Part shown: piece by piece, positions 1-5,393 of the stretch | Layout: every line of letters starts with the position of its first letter | Position numbering within the stretch: the first letter of the stretch is position 1 | Origin: Dinghuibacter silviterrae | GTDB lineage: Bacteria; Bacteroidota; Bacteroidia; Chitinophagales; Chitinophagaceae | DNA: 64,000 nt | Assembly (NCBI RefSeq): GCF_004366355.1 | Contig: NZ_SODV01000001.1 | Coordinates: 1,550,001-1,614,000, forward strand | Reading direction: 5' to 3' | Position numbers and translations under genes: made by a program | The notes under the pieces: model-generated | Seen by the model: the letters and a program-made list of their open reading frames with translations, nothing else | What the model was told of the DNA's origin: nothing | Database searches by the model: none

Positions 1-138
1 GAAGGGGTGTCCCAGGCATATATTGAGGCTTATAGGGAATACTATAGCAAAGGATTTAGGGAAGGGTTGATTCCGAGCCATGAATATACGCCTCGGACGT
101 CTGTGAAAAGGGTGCGGGAGGAGAAGGAGAAGTTATAG
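1..138 (+). CDS. C-terminal fragment of an unknown protein
   Basis: An open frame runs from the first base of the window to a TAG stop at 136-138 and gives the last 45 residues of a protein. The tail is charged and ends in a Lys/Glu/Arg-rich helix-like stretch; it contains two Tyr-rich patches (AYIEAYREYY). I do not recognise the family. The gene enters from outside the window on the plus strand, and about 90 bases separate it from the next small gene. Confidence 0.55.
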   Translation, partial: EGVSQAYIEAYREYYSKGFREGLIPSHEYTPRTSVKRVREEKEKL

Positions 139-214
139 TCTGTATGTTATGGACCCCTTCTCTTTTTGCTGATAATCAGCGACTTTTAGCGGGTGTCCTG
201 GCTCATAAATTGAC

Positions 215-222
215 TATCTTTG
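215..222 (+). promoter_or_regulatory. Bacteroidetes -7 box (TATCTTTG)
   Basis: TATCTTTG fits the Bacteroidetes sigma-70 -7 consensus TAnnTTTG and lies only 7 bases before the ATG at 230, so the transcript would be nearly leaderless. A TTG lies just upstream, but at shorter spacing than the usual -33 box. Confidence 0.5.
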
Positions 223-229
223 TGTAGAC

Positions 230-469
230 ATGCAGAATCTTGCAATTATACCGGAAAGACTCGGCGCCTTAACCCAATTGGCTGGTCAGAGAGAAGTGTT
301 TTTGGAAGACCTTAGGGAAGAGTTCAGGCGCGATTTGCAGAATTTCATTGTAGGCGCAACAGTGTCTTCCCGCAATGGAAAAGTTGTCATTGGCAATAAC
401 TTGTATAAACAATGGCTTGCTAAGATCAAGAACAAGGGGTTTGATTATGAAATTGACTTCAAGGCATGA
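230..469 (+). CDS. Small conserved-looking hypothetical protein (79 aa)
   Basis: A 79-residue soluble protein with no signal peptide or membrane segment. The first half is helical and charged (LEDLREEFRRDLQNF); the second half has a NLYKQWLAKIKNKGFDYEIDF end that looks like a conserved motif. A -7 box lies just before the start, and its stop codon overlaps the ATG of the next 44-residue gene (ATGA), so the two are probably translated together. I do not know the family. The general look (small helical protein with a tiny coupled partner) is common in mobile-element accessory regions, but that is inference. Confidence 0.6.
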   Translation: MQNLAIIPERLGALTQLAGQREVFLEDLREEFRRDLQNFIVGATVSSRNGKVVIGNNLYKQWLAKIKNKGFDYEIDFKA

Positions 470-600
470 ATGAATATTTGAGGCGGTTTGAGCTATCGGA
501 ACGTCATCAGGAGGCGATGCTTGATTTTCTGGCGGATAGGTTGATGGAGAGTTTGCAGATGAAGATTGAGTATATATGGCAATTGCAAGGGGAAAATTGA
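466..600 (+). CDS. 44-aa coupled mini-protein
   Basis: Begins at the ATG that overlaps the stop of the preceding gene (ATGA at 466-469) and runs 44 codons to TGA at 598-600. The peptide is one long amphipathic helix with many Met and charged residues (RHQEAMLDFLADRLMESLQM). It would be missed by a length cut-off. The four-base overlap is the main evidence that it is translated; no homologue is recognised. Confidence 0.45.
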   Translation: MNEYLRRFELSERHQEAMLDFLADRLMESLQMKIEYIWQLQGEN

Positions 601-642
601 CCGTTGATTTATTCGAATTAATAATGAGTCTCCTGTAGCCCC

Positions 643-849
643 CTATTGTTCCCACTTACAAAGCGTAAGGTTTTTTGCCTTCGCCTTTTCCAGGGTGGTT
701 TTAACGATGTGGTAGTGGCAATTGCTCAGGCCCCGGCAATTTTCCCGGAAGTGGTATCTGGTGGCGTTGGGGCTGTCGCAGATATACACCGTGGTGGTCG
801 TGCAGTGGATACTGCAGAGCAGAAGGAAAGCAAAGAGGAGTGATTTCAT
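643..849 (-). CDS. Small secreted Cys/His protein (Ada/ComEC-tail-like pattern)
   Basis: A 68-residue protein with an N-terminal hydrophobic signal sequence (residues 3-13) followed by one small domain. That domain holds H33, C38, C44 and C64 in the order YH-x4-C-x5-C-x12-TLEKAK-x-x-N-L-T-L-C. This resembles the short metal-binding pattern (YHxxxC ... SLxEAxxxGYxPCxxC) found at the ends of some nucleases and in lone secreted proteins of Bacteroidetes. The function is unknown; an extracytoplasmic location is inferred. The promoter is unusually clear: -7 box TAGATTTG at 855-862 and a 16-base palindrome at 884-899. It lies directly downstream of the response regulator gene but has its own promoter. 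Confidence 0.75.
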   Translation of the reverse strand: MKSLLFAFLLLCSIHCTTTTVYICDSPNATRYHFRENCRGLSNCHYHIVKTTLEKAKAKNLTLCKWEQ

Positions 850-854
850 AATAT

Positions 855-899
855 CAAATCTATTAAGTAAGGGTTGGAATTATTTACGGGAAACCGTAA
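855..899 (-). promoter_or_regulatory. Promoter with palindromic operator, copy 1
   Basis: Reading leftwards: the perfect 6-base-arm palindrome TTACGGTTTCCCGTAA (884-899), 21 bases, then -7 box TAGATTTG (862 to 855), 5 bases, then the ATG of the small secreted protein. The palindrome covers the place where a -33 box would sit. The identical 16-mer recurs at 5051-5066 and its 14-base core at 3760-3773, at nearly the same spacing from a -7 box. The site begins 5 bases past the 3' end of the response regulator gene. Confidence 0.65.
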
Positions 900-903
900 T
901 GGA

Positions 904-1569
904 TCAAACGATCCCCATATCCTTGCAATAGGCGACCAGTTGCTCGTTGTTGGAGAAGTCCAAAGCTTCTTTGATCCGGTTCAGCCGTTTTTCGATGCTG
1001 CTTAATCCTGATGGCTGGATCTGCTTTTCCTTTAGGTGAGCGGGAATATCTTTTTGCCGTATTCCCCTGGCCATTAAGGAAATGATGATGATGTCGAATT
1101 CAGTGAACTCGTGTGTGTTCTTTTGTTTGAATTGCTTTACCAGGTGCCGCGGAAGGTAGCGCTGATTGTTGGCGATAAACTCGATAGCCATTTTGAGCTC
1201 CTTGGCATCGTTCCGCGCTTTGCGGACATAGCCGTCGATATCCTGGTTGTTAAAAAGCGATTCGATGACAGCGGGTTTATCTTCCGCAGAGAAAACCAGG
1301 ACTTTCAAATCGGGCTGTACTTGCCTTGCAGCGACTATAAGGTCTGTTCCTTCGGATATTCTTTGTATCCTTTCATCCTCCTCGAAATAGAGGTCGGAAA
1401 TGAGCAGATCGTACGGTTCGTTTTTCTGATGGGCAATTTGTATTTTCTGAACGGCGTCGTCGCAGTAATATGTATAGTCGATTTGAGTGATATTCAGTTC
1501 TTCCAGTGTTTTCTGCACGGAAATATTGGCGCTCTCGTGATCTTCGGCTATAAGTACTTTTGTAATCAT
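904..1569 (-). CDS. Response regulator, LuxR/NarL-like output domain
   Basis: A 221-residue two-component response regulator. The receiver domain (about 1-125) has the acidic pair E9/D10, phospho-acceptor D59 in LLISDL, and a later Ser/Lys switch region (VLVFSAEDKP, YVRKARN). The C-terminal domain (about 150-221) has the helix-turn-helix layout of the LuxR/NarL family (FTEFDIIIISLMARGIRQKD ... IEKRLNRIKEAL), though the usual recognition-helix sequence is divergent. Its ATG overlaps the stop of the histidine kinase gene (1566-1569), so the two form an operon. Dimeric LuxR-type regulators bind inverted repeats, and the only palindrome family seen nearby is at 884, 3760 and 5051; linking the two is inference. 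Confidence 0.92.
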   Translation of the reverse strand: MITKVLIAEDHESANISVQKTLEELNITQIDYTYYCDDAVQKIQIAHQKNEPYDLLISDLYFEEDERIQRISEGTDLIVAARQVQPDLKVLVFSAEDKPAVIESLFNNQDIDGYVRKARNDAKELKMAIEFIANNQRYLPRHLVKQFKQKNTHEFTEFDIIIISLMARGIRQKDIPAHLKEKQIQPSGLSSIEKRLNRIKEALDFSNNEQLVAYCKDMGIV

Positions 1570-3215
1570 GCATTAGGGGCAATTGGAATAGAAACTTTGA
1601 TTTTCAAACCTTTTGGCAGTTCGTTGTCAAAAGTAATCTGCCCTCCTATTGCGCTAATCCGGTTTCCCGTATTGGTTAATCCATTCCCGCGTCGAAAGGA
1701 AGAGGGAAAGCCAACGCCATCATCCATATATTCGACGATCAGGAGCCGCTCCTGATGATCGAATTTTACGAGGACATTTTGAGCGGAGCTGTGCTTTTTC
1801 ATGTTAATCATGAATTCCTGCAACATTAGTTCAATTTCCTTTTTCACCTTGTCCGTCACGCTGGCCCATAGCCTATTATCATTGCCGACGATCAGTACTT
1901 TGGTGGAAGCGTCGGCGAAATTTTTCAGCAAGGAAGCAATTGCTCCCTGAAAATCAATAGGTATATGTTTAGTCTGCTCGTAAGAAATATCCCGTGACTG
2001 CTCATACAGGTCGTCGAGAACGTCCAATATCCGGTCCTTTTCGATGGATTCCTGGTGTTCTATTCCCATCATCAACCGATATAGCCCGTTTGCCACTACG
2101 TCGTGTACCTTTTGAGAAGTCTTGAGCTGATGTTCTCGTATGGCGGTTTGTGTTTCCCATTCCAGCCGCTGTTTTCGCTTTCGATACCAGAGTATAAAGA
2201 CCCATACGGCAGTACAAAAAAGAGCGACGATGCCGTATATGACCACCCGCTGTTTTATGTTGTCCCTTTGGAGCCTCAGATTGTCCGCCTTGTTTTTCTG
2301 TACTTCATAACGGATCAGGGCAAACTGGTTTTTGGCCGCATTCCTGGTTGTTTGAATGCTGTCATTTAAGGATTGATACCGCTGAAAGTATTGCTTTACA
2401 TCGTTGGATGGACTGAGCTCGATCAGCTTTTGCAACGCCTGCAACTGGTCGTCGGGGCTGTTGAGGTGCCGGGCTACGGTATACATTTGGTTTGCATAGA
2501 AGTGAGCGGAGTCCGGCTTCTTACGGGTATAATAGTCCGATAGATGAGCATAACTGGCGTTTAGCCCCCACTCGTCGTTTTCCTCTTTGCGGATTTGCAG
2601 CGCTGTCAGCAGTTCGAGCGCCGCGTAATAACCTGAGTCCTGTAGCCACTTCGTCTTTGCGAAATTGGATAGTATTCTGGCGTATTCCAGTTTATCCGCA
2701 GGAGGATGCTCCAACAATGAACGGTAGATGGCAATGGCTTGGGTATAGTTTCCCATTTTTTCAAAGGAGACCGCCTGGTTGTTCAATGCGATCGCTTTAT
2801 AGTTGCCATTTCGGGTACGCTTTATGGCCTGGTCATAATAATTGATAGACGCTTCGTAGTTGTAGAGCTCGGCGCTATTTCTTCCCAGCTCGTTATAGTC
2901 TGATACGAGGCAGTTTTGATGGCTTGGGGCTTGTTCGTCCAGGTATTTCAGGGAGGTGAGCAGGCTTTCCTCTGCTCCGTAGTAGTCGCCCGCGTCAGAT
3001 TGAATGACGGCCATATAGTTGTAAGACTTGGCAATAAGCAAGCTGTCTTTTGAGCCGGTAGCGACTTTATTGAAATAGTAAAAGGCGGAATCGGGTTGGT
3101 GGTCTAACAAAGACTCCCCCCTTTTATAGTCGGGTGTGTCAATGGTGAGGACCGTCGTATGGTTTTCCCCACAGGAGCATAGACCTATGATCAGAAAGAG
3201 GTAACGCGACTTCAA
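1566..3215 (-). CDS. TPR-containing sensor histidine kinase
   Basis: A 549-residue sensor kinase. The N-terminus is a lipoprotein-like signal (LCSC, candidate lipid Cys15). Residues about 30-300 hold tetratricopeptide repeats (for example SYNYMAVIQSDAGDYYGAEE, ALNNQAVSFEKMGNYTQAIA), presumably outside the membrane. One transmembrane helix lies at 324-343 and is followed by a short coiled linker. The dimerisation helix carries the phospho-acceptor H371 in KVHDVVANGLY, the HisKA_3-type motif; the ATPase domain has an N-box (NMKKHSSAQN) and a G-box (DDGVGFP). This layout is common in Chitinophagaceae. It is coupled by ATGA overlap to the response regulator. What the TPR domain senses is unknown; a 49-residue hydrophobic peptide gene directly upstream is one possible ligand source. 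Confidence 0.92.
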   Translation of the reverse strand: MKSRYLFLIIGLCSCGENHTTVLTIDTPDYKRGESLLDHQPDSAFYYFNKVATGSKDSLLIAKSYNYMAVIQSDAGDYYGAEESLLTSLKYLDEQAPSHQNCLVSDYNELGRNSAELYNYEASINYYDQAIKRTRNGNYKAIALNNQAVSFEKMGNYTQAIAIYRSLLEHPPADKLEYARILSNFAKTKWLQDSGYYAALELLTALQIRKEENDEWGLNASYAHLSDYYTRKKPDSAHFYANQMYTVARHLNSPDDQLQALQKLIELSPSNDVKQYFQRYQSLNDSIQTTRNAAKNQFALIRYEVQKNKADNLRLQRDNIKQRVVIYGIVALFCTAVWVFILWYRKRKQRLEWETQTAIREHQLKTSQKVHDVVANGLYRLMMGIEHQESIEKDRILDVLDDLYEQSRDISYEQTKHIPIDFQGAIASLLKNFADASTKVLIVGNDNRLWASVTDKVKKEIELMLQEFMINMKKHSSAQNVLVKFDHQERLLIVEYMDDGVGFPSSFRRGNGLTNTGNRISAIGGQITFDNELPKGLKIKVSIPIAPNA

Positions 3216-3256
3216 ACGCCGGTGTTTTATTAAAGATAGTTAATCTATTATATTTC

Positions 3257-3287
3257 AAAAAGTAAGGCAAGCCGGAGCTTGCCTTAC
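3257..3287 (-). terminator. Rho-independent terminator of the 49-aa peptide gene
   Basis: A perfect 11-base stem (GTAAGGCAAGC / GCTTGCCTTAC, 3262-3287) with a 4-base loop, followed on the minus strand by five T residues (3261-3257). It lies 11 bases after the stop of the small peptide gene and 41 bases before the kinase start, so it should uncouple or attenuate transcription from the peptide gene into the kinase operon. Confidence 0.75.
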
Positions 3288-3298
3288 GGGTCCGTCGA

Positions 3299-3448
3299 TT
3301 AGGGATTCGGTGGGATATGTCCCGTTTCCCCGCCGGTACCGCCGCCACCTGAGTCGTCCAGAACGGTGATCTGTCCGCCCGCATTATGGCGCGGGTTATG
3401 GTTCAGGCATGACAATGCCCAATAAATGGCTAAAATGAATACGTACAT
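3299..3448 (-). CDS. 49-aa hydrophobic-leader, Gly-rich peptide
   Basis: ATG at 3446-3448 to TAA at 3299-3301, 49 residues. Residues 1-15 are hydrophobic (MYVFILAIYWALSC) with a possible lipobox-like ALSC; residues 16-49 are hydrophilic, with a DDSGGGGTGGETGH run and a Pro-rich end. No Lys or Arg precedes the hydrophobic part, which is unusual for a signal peptide. A strong terminator follows directly, which supports a real transcription unit. The gene sits immediately upstream of, and on the same strand as, the kinase/regulator operon. No family recognised; a role as leader, signal peptide or small membrane protein is open. Confidence 0.45.
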   Translation of the reverse strand: MYVFILAIYWALSCLNHNPRHNAGGQITVLDDSGGGGTGGETGHIPPNP

Positions 3449-3520
3449 CTTCGGAATTTTGATGGTTTGTGAAATGCGGCAGCCGTTCGCGTGGCGTCCT
3501 GTTGCCGCGATGAGGATCTC

Positions 3521-3538
3521 GTAAGAAGCGCTTCTTAC
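3521..3538. repeat. Perfect 18-base palindrome GTAAGAAGCGCTTCTTAC
   Basis: Two 9-base arms with no spacer, 73 bases upstream of the start of the 49-aa peptide gene. With no loop it is a better candidate for a dimeric protein binding site than for a terminator hairpin, although a few T residues follow on the plus strand. Function unknown. Confidence 0.5.
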
Positions 3539-3720
3539 ATTTTTGGGAAGGGGTGCGAGCGTTGATTGCGGAGGCCGGTAATCGCTTCCCAGGCCGGTTA
3601 TCTGCTGCCGCTTTCGCTGCTCACGGAAATAGATCCTGTACAGGGTGCCTCTTAGCTAGGGAGGCGGTATCTGATTTCGAAGACGAAGATAGAGTGGGGT
3701 AAATGCTTGATCAGCAAGTG

Positions 3721-3786
3721 ATTCCAGTAATTCCGGTCATTCCGGTGAGATTCCGGGAATACGGGAAACCGTACGGAAATTCCGGT
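3721..3786 (+). repeat. ATTCCRG direct repeats upstream of the membrane protein gene
   Basis: ATTCC(A/G)G copies begin at 3721, 3730, 3739, 3750 and 3779. The first four are nearly tandem (steps of 9, 9 and 11 bases); the last lies beyond the palindromic operator. The phase of roughly one helical turn suggests repeated protein binding sites on one face of the DNA. No open reading frame explains them. Confidence 0.5.
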
Positions 3787-3804
3787 GGGATTTTGCTATA
3801 ATTG
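3760..3804 (+). promoter_or_regulatory. Promoter with palindromic operator, copy 2
   Basis: The 14-base core palindrome TACGGGAAACCGTA (3760-3773), then 23 bases, then a -7-like box TATAATTG (3797-3804; one mismatch to TAnnTTTG), then 5 bases to the ATG at 3810. The order and spacing match copies 1 and 3 to within one base. Here the outermost base pair of the palindrome is lost. Confidence 0.55.
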
Positions 3805-3809
3805 TTGAC

Positions 3810-4763
3810 ATGTTCGAGGATTATCAAAAGTTGGTCTTTGATGATTACCAAAGGAAGAAAACCGAGCTTCCCTATGGCCTGTCAATGCCTAGCCCAGCTA
3901 AACTAAAAAAGTTATGTGCCCAGGCTTGTACCAAAAGATTTTCAAGAAAAGATGGAAAGGCGCTTAATGAGTTTTTTGGAGAGGGCGACGAGCGTTTGGC
4001 GTGTTTAAAGGCGATAGGGAAATGTCCTATTGATAGATTTAGACCCCTGGTGAATTATTTGAAAAAAGACGGGGGAATCGCAACAGATACAAAAAATATT
4101 GAGCTTTTGGCCTGGTTGATTGACTTTGAACATAGGCCTTTTGATCTGTTTAGGGATTATAGTAAACTTTTAAGGGTTGAAACGGTGGCCCCACAAGGGG
4201 GGGACCGGGGCCCAGATGAGATAAAGGTGGAAGTCCAGGAGGGAGAGTCGAGGGAGGATATAGAAATAACACCGTTCAATCATCGCGCGCTGACTTCCAA
4301 ATTTAGAGTCGGGCTGGCCAGCGCGATGGCGATAATATTTGTGGTCATTGGAGTTATATTATATGAGGGTAGAAAGCCACCAGTGCCGCATGTGCCGCTT
4401 CCAGACGGCGGGGAATGCATGTATTGGAATGGAGATTATTATGAACAAATCTCTTGTAAGGAGAAGCCGGACAATAACGCATTGGTGATCCCATTGGACT
4501 CGGAGAGATTTGCTGATTTAAGGAAGATCACCGAGCCGGATACCATTACCGACGCCTCCATCGGGCGGGTATGGTATTTCAAAAAAGGATCGGATATAGA
4601 ATATTTTACTTCCGGAGGGGATTATCCTGCTGATCCAACATATAGGCTATTGCCGATAACGGCGTATATGATCCGGAAGCACATTCATCCTCACCAGGAG
4701 ATGGCGATTTTTATTTTTCACATGTTTCACCAGTGTTTGCCGACACAAGCGTATACTTACTAA
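3810..4763 (+). CDS. Single-pass membrane protein of unknown function (317 aa)
   Basis: A cytoplasmic N-terminal region (1-165) is Lys/Arg-rich and largely helical, with an acidic linker at about 134-152. One transmembrane helix lies at about 167-186 (VGLASAMAIIFVVIGVILY), followed by an outside domain (187-317) with a CMYWNGDYYEQISC segment and a VWYFKKGSDIEYFTSGGDYP segment. That segment order looks like a conserved Bacteroidetes architecture, but I cannot name the family. The topology, with a cytoplasmic domain and an outer sensing-like domain, would suit a transmembrane signalling role; that is inference. Its last 53 bases overlap the convergent gene at 4711-4998. It is driven by operator copy 2. 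Confidence 0.8.
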   Translation: MFEDYQKLVFDDYQRKKTELPYGLSMPSPAKLKKLCAQACTKRFSRKDGKALNEFFGEGDERLACLKAIGKCPIDRFRPLVNYLKKDGGIATDTKNIELLAWLIDFEHRPFDLFRDYSKLLRVETVAPQGGDRGPDEIKVEVQEGESREDIEITPFNHRALTSKFRVGLASAMAIIFVVIGVILYEGRKPPVPHVPLPDGGECMYWNGDYYEQISCKEKPDNNALVIPLDSERFADLRKITEPDTITDASIGRVWYFKKGSDIEYFTSGGDYPADPTYRLLPITAYMIRKHIHPHQEMAIFIFHMFHQCLPTQAYTY

Positions 4764-4998
4764 ATACCTCTAGTTCCTCCTTGCTTTTATTGTGTTTGGC
4801 ACATAGAGGAAGAATATAGCGGTTTGAATCACTTATGTCTACACGCCGGACATGGGCCCCTACCAGGTTTTTGGTTTCTGTGCAGTATTGCTCTCCACAA
4901 TAGGTTGCCGTTTTTCCACTGAAATTTTCCCAGTGTTTCAACCAACTGCCACAAACGCAATCCAATTCAGAAGTGCCACTGATATTTTTGATTTTCAT
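4711..4998 (-). CDS. HNH-like Cys/His mini-protein (95 aa)
   Basis: The start at 4998 (MKIKNISGTSELDC) is chosen because it begins the conserved region and lies downstream of a promoter at 5022-5066; a longer in-frame start at 5088 would place the promoter inside the gene. The 95-residue protein has C14-x-C16G, C34, C39, GAHV (H49), PLC66-x-x-H69N, and a SANTGETCEK end. The family recurs in many bacteria as a stand-alone hypothetical protein. The spacing of CxC...C...C and GAHV...LCxxHN is reminiscent of HNH nuclease metal sites, but nuclease activity has not been shown as far as I know. It converges on, and overlaps, the membrane protein gene by 53 bases. Confidence 0.8.
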   Translation of the reverse strand: MKIKNISGTSELDCVCGSWLKHWENFSGKTATYCGEQYCTETKNLVGAHVRRVDISDSNRYILPLCAKHNKSKEELEVFSKYTLVSANTGETCEK

Positions 4999-5021
4999 AA
5001 AAAATGGCTTTTGATATGGCA

Positions 5022-5066
5022 CAAATATGCAAAAGGCGAGGGGGCGAAACTTACGGGAAACCGTAA
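5022..5066 (-). promoter_or_regulatory. Promoter with palindromic operator, copy 3 (leftward)
   Basis: The same 16-mer as copy 1 (5051-5066), 21 bases, then a -7 box CATATTTG (5029 to 5022; one mismatch), then a 23-base leader to the ATG at 4998. The distance from palindrome edge to -7 box (22) is identical to copy 1. This palindrome also serves the rightward gene at 5114. Confidence 0.6.
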
Positions 5067-5095
5067 TAAATGATTGGCAATAGGGCATAGGTTTA
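5051..5095 (+). promoter_or_regulatory. Promoter with palindromic operator, copy 3 (rightward)
   Basis: The palindrome 5051-5066 is followed after 21 bases by TAGGTTTA (5088-5095; one mismatch to TAnnTTTG) and then the ATG at 5114. The distance from the edge of the palindrome is 22 bases on both sides, so a single symmetric site can serve the two divergent genes. Confidence 0.55.
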
Positions 5096-5113
5096 CATTA
5101 AAATATAATTACT

Positions 5114-5338
5114 ATGCCCGCAGCTTTTATTGAACCCAGGCCGCATGCTTCAAGAGAGCACGAGCCGATCACCCATTATGTTATGGTGGTAGAGGGCCAG
5201 GATTACGGCCGCTTTTCTACTCAAAAGGAAGCAAAAGATACTGCTTGTGCGAGGGGGTTTCGTCCTGTGCATGTTGCAAGAGTGCGACATTTGACGGATA
5301 AGAGAAATCCAAGCCATTGGCGCGTTGACCCTTGTTAA
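5114..5338 (+). CDS. Conserved mini-protein (HVARVRHLTDKRNPSHW family)
   Basis: A 74-residue soluble basic protein. It begins IEPRPHASREHEPITHYV and ends HVARVRHLTDKRNPSHWRV; both motifs are hallmarks of a small conserved hypothetical family seen widely in proteobacteria and Bacteroidetes. In between is a FSTQKEAKDTACARGF segment typical of DUF2188-like small folds (strand, then a helix starting T-Q-x-E-A). Function unknown. The gene is divergent from the HNH-like mini-protein and shares its operator; rmuC starts 55 bases downstream. Confidence 0.75.
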   Translation: MPAAFIEPRPHASREHEPITHYVMVVEGQDYGRFSTQKEAKDTACARGFRPVHVARVRHLTDKRNPSHWRVDPC

Positions 5339-5393
5339 AGATGTTTCTTAAATTAGAGGTAGGAAATGTGATAAATTAAAAATATCTATTAAT

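Larger units (their letters stand above)
3449..3809. other. Intergenic region with palindrome and short direct repeats
   Basis: 361 bases between the divergent 49-aa peptide gene and the 317-aa membrane protein gene. It holds an 18-base perfect palindrome (3521-3538), five ATTCCRG repeats (3721-3786), one copy of the 14-base operator core (3760-3773) and a -7-like box (3797-3804). I see no RNA gene in it. Confidence 0.6.

Noticed and set aside
269..655. 128-codon minus-strand frame opposite the small genes at 230-600
   Set aside because: No promoter, no motifs; the plus-strand pair has a -7 box and translational coupling.
3139..3384. 81-codon minus-strand frame across the kinase start
   Set aside because: Runs through the terminator and out of frame into the kinase; the 49-aa frame at 3299-3448 has the better start and a fitting terminator.
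4999..5088. N-terminal extension of the HNH-like mini-protein to an ATG at 5088
   Set aside because: The extension would contain the -7 box and the palindrome; the family starts at MKIKNISG.
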